From Craspedostauros australis (lineage: Eukaryota > Bacillariophyta > Bacillariophyceae > Mastogloiales > Achnanthaceae), in assembly GCA_026770025.1 (NCBI GenBank), contig JAMXDE010000007.1:2997056-3061055 (forward strand): 64,000 nt of DNA, in the 5' to 3' direction. The notes under the pieces were generated by a model. The model was not told the DNA's origin. It worked only from the letters and a program-made list of their open reading frames with translations, and made no database searches. How positions within the stretch are numbered: position 1 is the first letter of the stretch; every line of letters begins with the position of its first letter. The translations under genes were made by a program, and so were the position numbers. Positions 41,786 to 52,484 of this stretch are shown piece by piece.

Positions 41786-41883
41786 TTTGCATTTAATGCA
41801 CTTGGAGTGCATTAAATGCATTTGGGGTTCAAAAAATGCACTTGAAGTGCATTAAATGCATTTGGAGTGCATTAAATGCACTT
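41786..41883 (+). repeat. Tandem repeat built on TGCATTAAATGCA, left block
   Basis: About five ~19-bp units of the form GTGCATTAAATGCATTTGG with variants such as TTCAAAAAATGCAC. Each contains the palindrome TGCATTTAATGCA or its equivalent. Confidence 0.8.
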
Positions 41884-42049
41884 CATCGGTTTTGCTGTCA
41901 ACAATTCGTGAATGGATCCTCCTGGCGTGAACTCGCCACATCCAACCGCTGGGCGCAAAACTGGTGGTTGCATGAGCCAGACGACTGTTTCACAAACGGA
42001 AGGTGGTCGTAGTGAGCAAGAACAATTCTCCTGCTGCCAATTCAGTGGT

Positions 42050-42118
42050 TCTTGTAAGCCCCATGCTGCGTACCATCGTGGTTTCTGTAAACCCCATGCT
42101 GGGTACCATCGTGTTTTC
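42050..42118 (+). repeat. Two-copy ~33-bp tandem duplication
   Basis: TTCTTGTAAGCCCCATGCTG then CGTACCATCGTGG is followed by a close copy, TTTCTGTAAACCCCATGCTG then GGTACCATCGTG. Confidence 0.7.
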
Positions 42119-43730
42119 CTGAAGATACATAATCGGACAACTCTACTTTCTTAGATAGCGATGTACCGTGTTGTCAACTAGGGTTAGACATATTTAGCTA
42201 TATGTCTACGACACCGATACTGGCTGGCTTGTCCTCAACGCGGACAAAAATCATGACGTCATTGACGGTCGATGACAGACCGAAATTGTATTCAATGGTG
42301 TGGATGGTGATGTTGTGACAGGTCTGGTGACAGGTCCGGTGTCACGCTGTTGGTGATTTGGCTCCTTTGGGTGTTTCCTCCTCCCGGTGTTGTGTCAAGC
42401 AGCAAAGCATTGGTGGTGTCATCCCTACATGTCGGCCACACCAGCCACACGTGTGAATGCTACACAACATAATATTATGTAATGTAATGGAGGGCAGTGA
42501 CTTATCCTTTGCTATGCACAACAAAATACAATACTAAATAATACTTGGCTAGTTTGTGAATGTTCTACAAAGTCCTGTGCAATCTGCTTTGTCCCCCTTG
42601 GACATGGGATGCCATGATCATCTGCTGAGCTGTTGACATGGTGCAGAAAAGGACTGGTGACAGTAGTGTTGTTATCCTTGTTGTTTCTTGCATCATGATT
42701 CAAGTGCTTGTGGATTCAATACCACTAAAACAAAAAGTATAGAGGGGGAGCAGATGAGCAACGGTTCGAAGCCAATGATGGCCATTGGCAACGACGAGCA
42801 GAGAGGAGGTCCAAACACACAGGCAGGGAATAGACCTGAAGCAAGGACAAGGCTGTACTATAGAGTAGGTATATGGAGGGAAGGCAGCATGTGCTGATTG
42901 AGATGTGGACAAAGCTGAACGTCCTGGACCATGAACAGCAGCAGACCAAGAACAAGGCATGATGCAGGTCAAGTTAAGGGTGAGGGCAAAGGTTGAATTG
43001 GGGTGTACCATCCTTGGGTAGCATGGAGCCTGCAACCCGCTCACCACCATATGTATTCTTCTCCACATGGATTCCATTGATCCAAAGCCCAGACAAAGCA
43101 GCAGCCTCGGCATGCCCACCGCCACCACGCAATCCTCAACATTTTGTTACAAGTAACCGCCTCACCCACGTGAAATGTGAGTGTGTCGATGATAGACACG
43201 ACTGGACAGCATGTCGAAACACGACTGACGATTCCGAACCTTATTTGCCCTCCACCGTCCGCACGCTTGACGGTTATAGGCAAAGGCTAATGCGAAATAT
43301 ATAACTTTGTAACTATAAGGCTGAGGAGTCTATAACTTCACGCACACCCAATAAAGCATAACAGGATGAATTCAGTGCTATAACATTGCATAATAACGAA
43401 GTTACAATCGTATCCTGAATGGGTCTTGTGCTCACGCTGGGTCCACACAGCAAACAACTCGAGTCTGTTGTCTATTTGGCGTTGGAGAATCACACACAGA
43501 GCCTCGAATGGGTGGGTGCACATGGCACTGGTGGCCATTACGAACAGTGTCGCTCGTGGTCTTCAAGTTCTTGATTCGGCAGTTCAAGCGCTCGTGTCGG
43601 CAACGAGCGCGGCTCTTGAACTTCGCACCATCTTTTCGCAAAAAAAAAATCCTGTTCTTGGGGCCTGCACACCAATCGCCAACCCACACACAAACAGCTC
43701 AAGCAAGTCCCGCGACCTGTGTGCTTCCAT

Positions 43731-43846
43731 CAAAAAATGCACTTGGAGTTCAAAAAATGCATTTGAAGTGCATTAAATGCATTTGAAGTGCATTAAATGC
43801 AATTGAAGTGCATTAAATGCATTTGGAGTGCATTAAATGCACTTTC
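43731..43846 (+). repeat. Tandem repeat built on TGCATTAAATGCA, right block
   Basis: About six ~19-bp units (GTGCATTAAATGCATTTGA and variants) of the same family as 41786-41883, in the same orientation. Confidence 0.8.
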
Positions 43847-44088
43847 AGTTGTGCATCAGATTGATTCGTGACTTAAACAACTACAGTTACAACGGCGGTC
43901 ATTGGACACCAGTAGACGATCTCGTTAAATATAATACTTAACGATACGACATCTACCGGTCATTTGAGCGAATGCAACGACACAGATTGTTGAGGCAAGA
44001 CTAATTCGATTAAACAGCCTCGATTAATCTCTGTGGTCAAATGAGTCAAACAACGCCCGTTTCAATGGACTTGCCGGGTGTCCCTGAG

Positions 44089-45134
44089 TTGCTCAATGAG
44101 ATACCTCCATCCCAGTATCAGATCTTCGTTCATTTTGTCTCCTTTCTGTTCGCAGCGATCATGTGAGCAAATACGAGCTTCGTGCGCATACTATAGGCTG
44201 GCTCGTCGCGTGCACGAGTCATCTTTTTTGGGAATGCCCTGCTGCGCATCATGATCGCAAACACAGCATTATTATCTGCACTGCATTAGAATACACGACT
44301 GCTTACCGCCACTATCAAGGTGCTCGATCTTACAGGGTTCGTCACATTCTAGTTGCGTTCACCCAACGCTCTTGTATGCATCAAAGTTGTGTATGCTGTG
44401 CGTTGCACACTGGAACTTGCTCGTTTCGTTCTGACTTGTTGTTGTCAACGTCTCCGTGATGCACCTTACCAATTCCTCAGTGTGTAGCTTTGAATGAGAG
44501 CCTTCTATGTACTTGTTTGTTGGGGTTTTGTGTGCATGTTTGTATGCATCACTTGTTAGAAACTCCGCGCACGGAGATGGACTGAAGTCTTGCTGTTCTG
44601 TTGTTTGTTAGTTGTTATTGGTTGTAGGACGACAGGTGTTATGAGACAAACAGATTAGCACCTCTTCTTTGCATTGTTGTCATCACGCCATATTGCGGAT
44701 GGCACACATCTTTCCTGCATTTGGTGCGGTTCACAACCATCTCGAATTGCTCTTTCACTCGACAATTCCTCCATGATGTTGCGTGTTGTTTCGGTCTGTT
44801 CATCGCACATTTCCGTGTTGTTTCTTCATTGATTTCTTCTGAGATTCGCATCAACATTAAAAGTTTCATTCTTTTGTAGACTTCAGTACTAAGTCATTGT
44901 TCTTCTCTTGACACGAAGATTCCACGTCAGGATCGGAATCTTCTTCATACCACGTCACATGGTCGTCTTGGTCACCTTTTGTTGTTTTCCTCCTTGAGTC
45001 ACGAGTTCCGAGTCACGAGTTCACAGTCTCACATTTTCTCGTTTGGTCGTCACCGACACACACATCAGTGTCACGGTGATTGGAGCGAAGCATTGAACAC
45101 ACACATTTCGACAATCACTCACTCTCTGTGCAAT
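44089..45134. other. Spacer, nothing recognised
   Basis: T-rich sequence with short open frames and no supported gene. It ends at the 5' LTR of family A copy 3. Confidence 0.5.
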
Positions 45135-45929
45135 TTTCGAGATGTACATGTGAGTATATGTCAAGATGTACGCGTATATGTGCATCGTTCACCCGCTATT
45201 CTCTCATACGCACTTGGACGGTATAACTATACTCGTGTCGATAGTATACTGTGATTCGTCAGAATTACAGGGGAAATGGAACACACAAAAAGGGGCAAGA
45301 TTTCTGGAGGAAATTTGCAAATAACGATTTCTGAGAGAATCAGAAGATCATCCGTCCATGCATCAATGGTACCAAGAGAATCTCGAGGTACTTCCCAACT
45401 AAACCTCAGATGACGATATCATCTGACAGACTACTGCATCACCAATGGAACGTGACATCTGGAGAGCAGAAGGACGCCTACTGACGTCGACAGGATGTCA
45501 ACATGTCACCACGTCGACAGCTGTCTCCAAGTCAGAGCAGGAGGCGAAGATACAATGACCTATGAAGATCATGGATACTGAAGGTGAACTTCAAATGGTA
45601 AGTACTCATGGAGTAGAAGCCAGTACTGAATGAACGGAGTGTCGAATGCGGAGCACGCATCGAACACGGAGTATCGTGTAGCACGAACACACGATGTTGA
45701 GAGAGAGAGAGAGAGAGAATACAGAGAGGAGCGAGAGAGGATCTCGCGTACCGACTCATAGTCGGAGACCGAATCTACGAAACAGATTGAAGCGCCAAGA
45801 GCATCGGGCAAGAGAACAAACGGACACCGAGAGTATCGGAGTGCCAACGTAATGAAATAGCAAACAGACGACTATCAACCAACACCATCTTCCACGATCG
45901 TAGGTTACCGTGAGCGGAACTTGCCAACA
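45135..45929 (+). repeat. 5' LTR, family A copy 3
   Basis: Closely matches the LTRs at 21003 and 28069. It ends TTGCCAACA and is followed by CGTTTATAAACG. Confidence 0.9.
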
Positions 45930-46011
45930 CGTTTATAAACGATAGATCAGGGCGAGCCCGCGAATCGTATCGTGCGAGGAAGACGAACATCATTCAAGAG
46001 CAGCAGGCTGA

Positions 46012-49000
46012 ATGAGCGAGGAAGAGGAATTGAAAGAGATCCCTCTGTCCAATCCGGCTATCAAGAGAGAAGAAGGTGCGAGTGAGACTCCACCACGAGA
46101 AGAGAAGGAAGCAGCCGCGGCTACTGTCCTATCAGGCACAGACGCAAGCGCGATCGACGAGACCGAAGAAGAACGGTCTGCAAGACTACACCGTAAGGAG
46201 AAGAGGATTCTCAAGGCGGTCAAGCAAGAGGAAACTGGTGTGACGGAGAGCATTCGCACAGCCAAACAGAGTGGTAAAAGTGAGACACCACCAGGAGGAG
46301 AATTTGTGACGAAAACAATCTCCACGCAACAACAGGCGAAATTCGAAAAAGTGACAACACAGAAACAGACGGAAATCAAGGGCGCGAGCGCACCAACAAC
46401 GAAGCAACGAATCAACATGGCGACATCAGCCAACATGAACAAGCAACGCATCAAGGCGCCGATGTTCAGCAGTGAACAGGAAGACTACAGTGCATGGGAG
46501 TCCCAAGCGAAGGCATACGCTCGTGCACAGAAGACGAGAGACATGATGTTGGGCAAGACCAAGGTCCCAACAGTGAGCAAGATCGCGGCAGCCACTGACG
46601 ATGCCAAGGAAGCGATGGAGGAAATCTACAAACTGGGATGCGACTGCTTCAGCGATCTGATCCTCATGATGGATGCAGAGAAAGGAAAGGGCAAGCAGGC
46701 CATCCAGTACATCAACCAATGCGTCTCCGACAACTACCCCGAAGGAGACGCACACGCAGCGTGGAACGTTCTCGCGGAGAAGTTCCGTCCATCCGACTCA
46801 GCGACGAAGATCAAACTCAAGCGTCAGTTCAACAACGAAAAGATGAAGAGAGACTCGGACCCCGACATCTACATCACACGACTGGAGGGTCTACAATCGC
46901 GTCTCCACGATGTCAAGTATGAGATCACGGACAAGGAAATGATCATGCAAATCCTCAGCACGGTGAGCAGCGAATACAAAACTCACATTGTGAACTTCCA
47001 ACATCAACTCACGTTCAATCCGGAACTGGTTACCATCAACGCGATCAGAGGAGTACTCCGCACTGCATACGCCACTCATCAAGGAGGCAAAGCATACGTC
47101 AACGACTTCCAAGACAGCAACACGAAGAGCAACGACACCGGCTTCACAAGCACCGGTAACTTCAAGGGTACTTGTCACAACTGTGGCGTGTATGGCCATA
47201 GATCCGCCGATTGCCCAGAACGCAAGAAGTCAAACAACAAGAAAAATAACAACAACAACAACAAAATGAACGGAAAGCGCAACAAGGGAAGCGGCTTCAA
47301 CGGTAAGTGCAACTACCGTGGCATCTTCGGACACCGCAAGGCGGAGTGCCAAAAGAAGAAGTTCAACGCGAAGAAGAAGGCCGACGAACAGGCCAACACA
47401 GCGAACCAAGGACACGACAAGAGCGGGCACGAGATGGTATTCTCGGCATAGGACATGCCGCTCTGCATGTTGGTGTCCGACGACTACATCGAAGACTCCT
47501 TCTTCGATAACTTCGAATGCATCAGGAGTGACAACGAAGTGCAGGGCGATGAGATTGTCCCAGAGTGGCTCGACGATGAGCCCATCATCCACGAGGTGGA
47601 TCCAAGACGCGAAGTGAGCTACGAATGCTGCTCCAACGCAAACGACCTGATCGGTCCACACGGCGACCGAGCCGAGATAGGCAACGAGGCCATCGATATC
47701 GACATCGACATCGACGAGGCCATGAGCGCAGAGGACGACGACGCCAACGAGGACAGCGCGGATCAAGACGACGACAACGTCTCCAGAGATGAGATGAATG
47801 GCGGCAAGGCGCTGCCCCCTCCAGTAGCGGGGAACAACAGATCGGGCATCTTCGACGAAGATGACAGCGACGAAGCTGAAGACCATCCGAGCGACACCTT
47901 CAATCCCAACGAACATGTCGTCCACCCAATCAGAATCCAATTCCCACCAGAACCAAACCCCGGAAGAGTCGACGACATCTACCGACACGGCACGTTCCCA
48001 AATCCAACAGCTACTGCAAAGAGAATGCAGAAGCAACTCATCTACGATGCAGTACTCACAGCTGCACTGCCAATGTTTCCAGGATTCGTGAATGAGCCAT
48101 TGCGATACATATGGGTGAACATGGTAAGCACCATCCTGTCCGAGACCTTCAAATCGATTGAAGAGATCCTCGCCAACACAGCAATCCTCAACCGACTATT
48201 GCAGGCAGCAGGAGAAGACTCAATCCCAGAACTGGACCTACATTACGTGCTCGGAGGATGCATGCAGGTGCTCCTGCGCGAGCGACCACGTGTCACACCA
48301 TACAACACAGTAACTGGAGTCCATCGAAACAGCACAGTCCCAGCAGACTTCGCAGAACTACCCAGCGATGACAACATGGACGAAGATCACAATCCATACA
48401 ATGAAGATGGAGTCCACGAAGACGAAGACGATGGAAGCTACGACGACGAAATAGCTGCAGCAGCCATGGAGCAGCTCCACGAATTGAGCACCAAGCACAA
48501 GGACAAGGTCAACAAGAACACCTGGCTTGCTGACAGCGGAGCTTCGTGTCACATCGTCAACTCGGACGCCGCTCTCTTCAACGTGCAGCACATCAAGTCC
48601 TTCGTCCAAGTGGGAGACAGCACGAAGCTGGATTCTCCCAAGATAGGATCCATTCGCTTGAAGATCAAGCAGCGAGACAACACTGGCCACATCATCCGAC
48701 TCGATGACGTGAAGTACACACCGAAAATGGCGGTGAACCTTTTCTCCACGAACAAGGCTCTGTACAATGGTTACCAGCTTGGTAACAACGGCATTCTAAT
48801 GGACATCATCAACGGATCCGGAACGAAGATCGTGTTCGATCGAGTCTTCCCTACATCCAACGGATTCGTCATGGGAGTGCAGATGCATCCCATCATGCCA
48901 GCAGATGACGACAAGGCTTTCACAGCCATAATCAAGAATCCATCCAGAGAGATCAGCGCGGTGAACCTGCACCGAATGCTCGGCCACGCGCCACTCGAGA

Positions 49001-49722
49001 CCATGAAGCGGACGGCCGCTCAGTATGGATGGAAGATCATCGGCGAGATGCCGGTATGTCGCGACTGCGCGGTCGCGAACGCAAGAGTGAAGAACATGTC
49101 GAAGACGACGATCCCAAGAGCAACTCGCCATGGCGAACGGCTCTTCATTGACATTAGTTACACTAAACACATAATCTTCGGAGATAACGCTATTGGACCC
49201 TGATCGTGGACGACTGCACGGATCACTGCTGGAGTTTCTTCTCAAGAACAAGAGTGACCAACCAGGATACATCAAACGATTCGTTCAAACGATCAAATCA
49301 CAGACTGGTGACCAACAGATCATCTTCCGAGGCGACAACAGCGGAGAGAACAAATCCACGCAGGATACTCTCATCGATGCAGGATTCAACGTGAAATTCG
49401 AATTCACAGCATCGAACACACCGCAACAGAACGGCAGAGTAGAACGCAAGTTCGCGTACCTCTACACCAAGATCCGTTGCATGCTCAACGGAGCACAACT
49501 CGACGAAGAGTAGAGGAATGGCCTGTGGGCAGCAGCTACTAGCACTGTCACCGCCATCGCCAACATCACTGTAGCGAAGAACCAGAAAGAGTCGCCACAT
49601 TGCCAATTCTTTGGCAATGATCCACCATATGCAGACGCACTCCGCACATTTGGAGAGGTGGGTGTTGTGAAGACTACCTACAGCGAGATCACCGCCAAAC
49701 TCAAGAATAGAGGAGAGGAGAG
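46012..49722 (+). pseudogene. Broken Gag-Pol of family A copy 3
   Basis: Starts at the same ATG as the other family A copies. Damage in order: the second zinc knuckle reads CNYRGIFGHRKAEC, with a Cys changed to Arg. An in-frame TAG lies at 47449-47451, where the other copies have Lys, and the frame continues from 47455. A 1-base deletion near 49185 (GATAACGC against GATAAACGC) shifts the frame inside integrase. A further small deletion lies near 49240, and a TAG at 49511-49513. Protease DSGAS and the HHCC finger remain readable. The coding sequence ends at the telomere-repeat junction. Confidence 0.9.
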
Positions 49723-49954
49723 GGTTAGGGTTTAACAAAACTGGAACTAGCCCCCTATAGTGGTATATCTAGATTCCATCACTGTAGACTGATCTGTGTG
49801 GAAACTGTGTTGAAGCATGATCATTGCACTCCTGTGCAACTCGTTTGGTGGGAGGTACGCTGTTTCGCGTGATATCGTTGGGTCATTGTGTGTTGACTGT
49901 TGCATCACGGTCTCATATGTTGCATCACGGTCTCATATGTTGTGGCTGGTTGTA

Positions 49955-49957
<3 letters not shown>

Positions 49958-50038
<81 letters not shown>
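49958..50038 (+). repeat. (GT)n microsatellite, ~40 units
   Basis: Uninterrupted GT dinucleotides between GTACC and GAGCACGTCG. Similar tracts are at 61312-61373 and 62394-62478. Confidence 0.95.
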
Positions 50039-50041
<3 letters not shown>

Positions 50042-50072
50042 CACGTCGATGTGTGAGTATCACAGTTGATGG

Positions 50073-50850
50073 TGTTGACTTCCCCCTCCTCCCCCACAAG
50101 TCAGCCATTTCATGGGACTTGTGCCATCCTCCAGTAGTTGGAATGGTGTTGACAGATAGTTCATTTGGTGTTGACTTCCCCCTCCTCCCCCACAAGTCAG
50201 CCATTTCATGGGACTTGTGCCATCCTCCAGTAGTTGGAATGGTGTTGACAGATAGTTCATTTGATGTTGACTGTTGCATCATGGTCTCACGTGTTGTTGT
50301 GTGTTGTGGCTGGTTGTACCGTGTGGCAGTGTGTGTGTGTGTGTGAGCACGTGGATGTGTGAGTATCACAGTTGATGGTGTTGACTTCCCCCTCCTCCCC
50401 CACAAGTCAGCCATTTCATGGGACTTGTGCCATCCTCCAGTAGTTGGAATGGTGTTGACTTCCCCCTCCTCCCCCACAAGTCAGCCATTTCATGGGACTT
50501 GTGCCATCCTCCTGTAGTTGGAATGATATTAACAATAGTTCATTTGATGTTGACCTGAAGTTCATTTGATGTTGACAGATAGTTCATTTGATGTTGACTG
50601 TTGCATCGTGGTCTCACGTGTTGTTGTGTGTTGTGGCTGGTTGTACGGTGTGGCAGTGTGTGTGTGTGTGAGCATGTGCATGTGTGAGTATCACAGTTGA
50701 TGGTGTTGACTTCCCCCTCCTCCCCCACAAGTCAGCCATTTCATGGGACTTGTGCCATCCTCCAGTAGTTGGAGTGGTGTTGACTTCCCCCTCCTCCCCC
50801 ACAAGTCAGCCATTTCATGGGACTTGTGCCATCCTCCTGTAGTTGGAATG
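50073..50850 (+). repeat. ~74-bp minisatellite, six copies in a higher-order repeat
   Basis: Copies of TGTTGACTTCCCCCTCCTCC ... CCAGTAGTTGGAATGG start at about 50073, 50169, 50379, 50453, 50704 and 50778. The segments near 50267-50525 and 50596-50850 repeat as larger blocks (GT tract plus two minisatellite copies). Confidence 0.9.
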
Positions 50851-51705
50851 ATATTAACAATAGTTCATTTGATGTTGACAGATAGTTCATTTGCCATTGA
50901 CAATGTTCATCTGCCATTGATGATGTTCATCTCACATTGACGATGTTCATCTGCCATTGACGATGTTCATCTCACATTAACGTGGTTGCACGTGTTATCA
51001 CATGGTGTGTGTGTTGTACTCATGCATCACTATCTCCATCACCAAGTTGATTCAGAGTGTGGCTCTTGTTGTCACACGTACGTATGGTGACGGTGAACAT
51101 GTGTGTGTACTTACATGTACATGACACTGTGTATTGCAAGTACTGGTTGATGTTGAGGACTTTGATCATCAATATCTCACGCTGTAGACGTCCGTTGAAG
51201 ATGGTACAAGTGTTGACATGTACGTGTGGCAACGCTGCGTGTGTCTGTACACATAGATGTACATGAACATGTGTTCATCATGGTGTAGAGTGGTGTACAT
51301 GTTTAACACGGTGTATCGCGTGGCTCGTAGTATCTCGTGTTGTTTGGGAGTTGCGGATGATGAACATTCGTCCGCACTTTCGGGGAGCTGCGGATCATCG
51401 ACATTTTCCATACATTTACGTCTGTACGTCGACCGTACGTGTATGTGTGCCCATACAAACGTCTGTACGTCGACCGTGAATCGAACCAAACATCGGTCTG
51501 ACCGTCGTACGTAGAGTTGCGGAACATAAACATTTTCCATACAAAAACGTCCGTCCTTCGACCGTGTGTATTGCGTGCCTATACAAACGTCCGTACATCA
51601 ACCGTCAATCGACCCGAATTTCGGTCTGGCCTTCGTACGTCACCGTGTTAAATCCTCGTACATTAGGGTTTGATTGATTGCACCTGCGGACCTTCAAACG
51701 CAAGT

Positions 51706-51720
51706 TAGGGTTAGGGTTTA
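51706..51720 (+). repeat. Interstitial telomeric repeat after unit A
   Basis: GTTAGGGTTAGGGTT, same orientation as the terminal array, at the junction between subtelomere blocks. Confidence 0.85.
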
Positions 51721-52098
51721 TAAAAGCCGGAACCTGTGAAAGTCAAAGGTGATATTTTTGGCATTTTTGGTTGTGGTGGTGTGGAGTGGGCTCTTGGGCA
51801 CGTTTATTGACGCTCGCTTTTGTCAACGGATGGATATTGAGCGAGCTGTGGGGTGTTGAAGTTTGTCATTATTTTGGGGGTTTTGTGGTATTTTGGGAGG
51901 TGGGGGACATGGACATTTGGTGGTACATTTGGGAGTTGCGGTAAATGGCGATATGGTGTCAATTAAGGTCTGTACGTCGTCCGTAGTGTATTAGATTGTG
52001 GATAATTGGTCTGTCATTCGTTGGATTGTGCGTTGTGTAGTGTGTGTACAGTCATTGGTCTGTACGTCGTTCGTTGTACGTCGTTCGTTGTGCATTGG
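51721..52098. other. Subtelomeric sequence, no gene
   Basis: G/T-rich sequence ending in short GTCTGTACGTCGT/CGTTCGTTGTACGTC repeats. It contains no supported coding sequence. Confidence 0.6.
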
Positions 52099-52300
52099 GT
52101 GTAGTGTGGTGTGGTGTGTGGTGTGTAGTGTGTAGTGTGGTGTGTAGTGTGGTGTGTAGTGTGGTGTGTAGTGTGTAGTGTGGTGTGTAGTGTGGTGTGT
52201 AGTGTGGTGTGTAGTGTGGTGTGTAGTGTGGTGTGTAGTGTGGTGTGTAGTGTGGTGTGTAGTGTGGTGTGTAGTGTGGTGTGTAGTGTGGTGTGTGTGT
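52099..52300 (+). repeat. 12-bp satellite, GTGTAGTGTGGT units
   Basis: A run of TGTGGTGTGTAG-type units, some shortened, over ~200 bp. Confidence 0.9.
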
Positions 52301-52335
52301 GCAAGTGTCTGAGATGGATATTGGACAGTGTTTTT

Positions 52336-52351
52336 TGTGTGGTGACTGATG
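52336..52351 (+). repeat. Target-site duplication, left copy (LINE)
   Basis: TGTGTGGTGACTGATG, identical to 60752-60767. Confidence 0.85.
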
Positions 52352-52484
52352 AATAAATAACTCAAGGATTAAACCCTCTTATGAGGCTGCGCCGTTGGTG
52401 CTTTTCTCCGCCTCTTTTAATCTTTGCGCATGGCGCGAAGGGAGCACGGAATCCATGTATCGTCTTATATGTATTGTGTAGGCC

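Larger units (their letters stand above)
41545..44088. mobile_element. Candidate terminal-inverted-repeat element with symmetric satellite blocks
   Basis: CTCTGGGACACCCGGCAAGT at 41545-41564 matches the reverse complement of 44069-44088 with one mismatch (16 bp perfect). A block of short palindromic repeats lies 222 bp inside the left end (41786-41883). A similar block ends 223 bp inside the right end (43731-43846). The ~1.9-kb core has no recognisable transposase. No target duplication was found, so the mobile nature is inference. Confidence 0.4.
45135..49722 (+). mobile_element. Family A Copia copy 3, decayed and 3'-truncated at telomere repeats
   Basis: It has a 795-bp 5' LTR (first bases TTTCGAG instead of TGTCGAG) and Gag through the integrase end. 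The match to copy 1 (9541-9562) stops at AGAGGAGAGGAGAG, and the next bases are GGTTAGGGTTTAAC. RT, RNase H and the 3' LTR are missing. Confidence 0.9.
49723..51705 (+). repeat. Subtelomeric repeat unit A
   Basis: Begins GGGTTAGGGTTTAACAAAAC and closely matches 62160 onward: a shared ~170-bp start, then (GT)n, minisatellite copies, GTTCATCTGCCATTGA repeats, and the block ending CACCGTGTTAAATCCTCGTA then ATTAGGGTTTGATTG. It carries no gene; the open frames are products of the repeats. Confidence 0.85.

Noticed and set aside
42688-43304. Overlapping 69-142-codon frames on both strands
   Set aside because: No motif, no consistent strand and no context. Treated as chance frames.
49905-50477. Long frames encoding poly(His-Thr) or poly(Val-Cys)
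   Set aside because: They are translations of (GT)n and minisatellite repeats. The same applies near 52 kb, 61.3 kb and 62.4 kb.
49958-52300. Possible CRISPR-like array from regularly spaced repeats
   Set aside because: These are tandem satellites in a eukaryotic subtelomere with no unique spacers of constant length.
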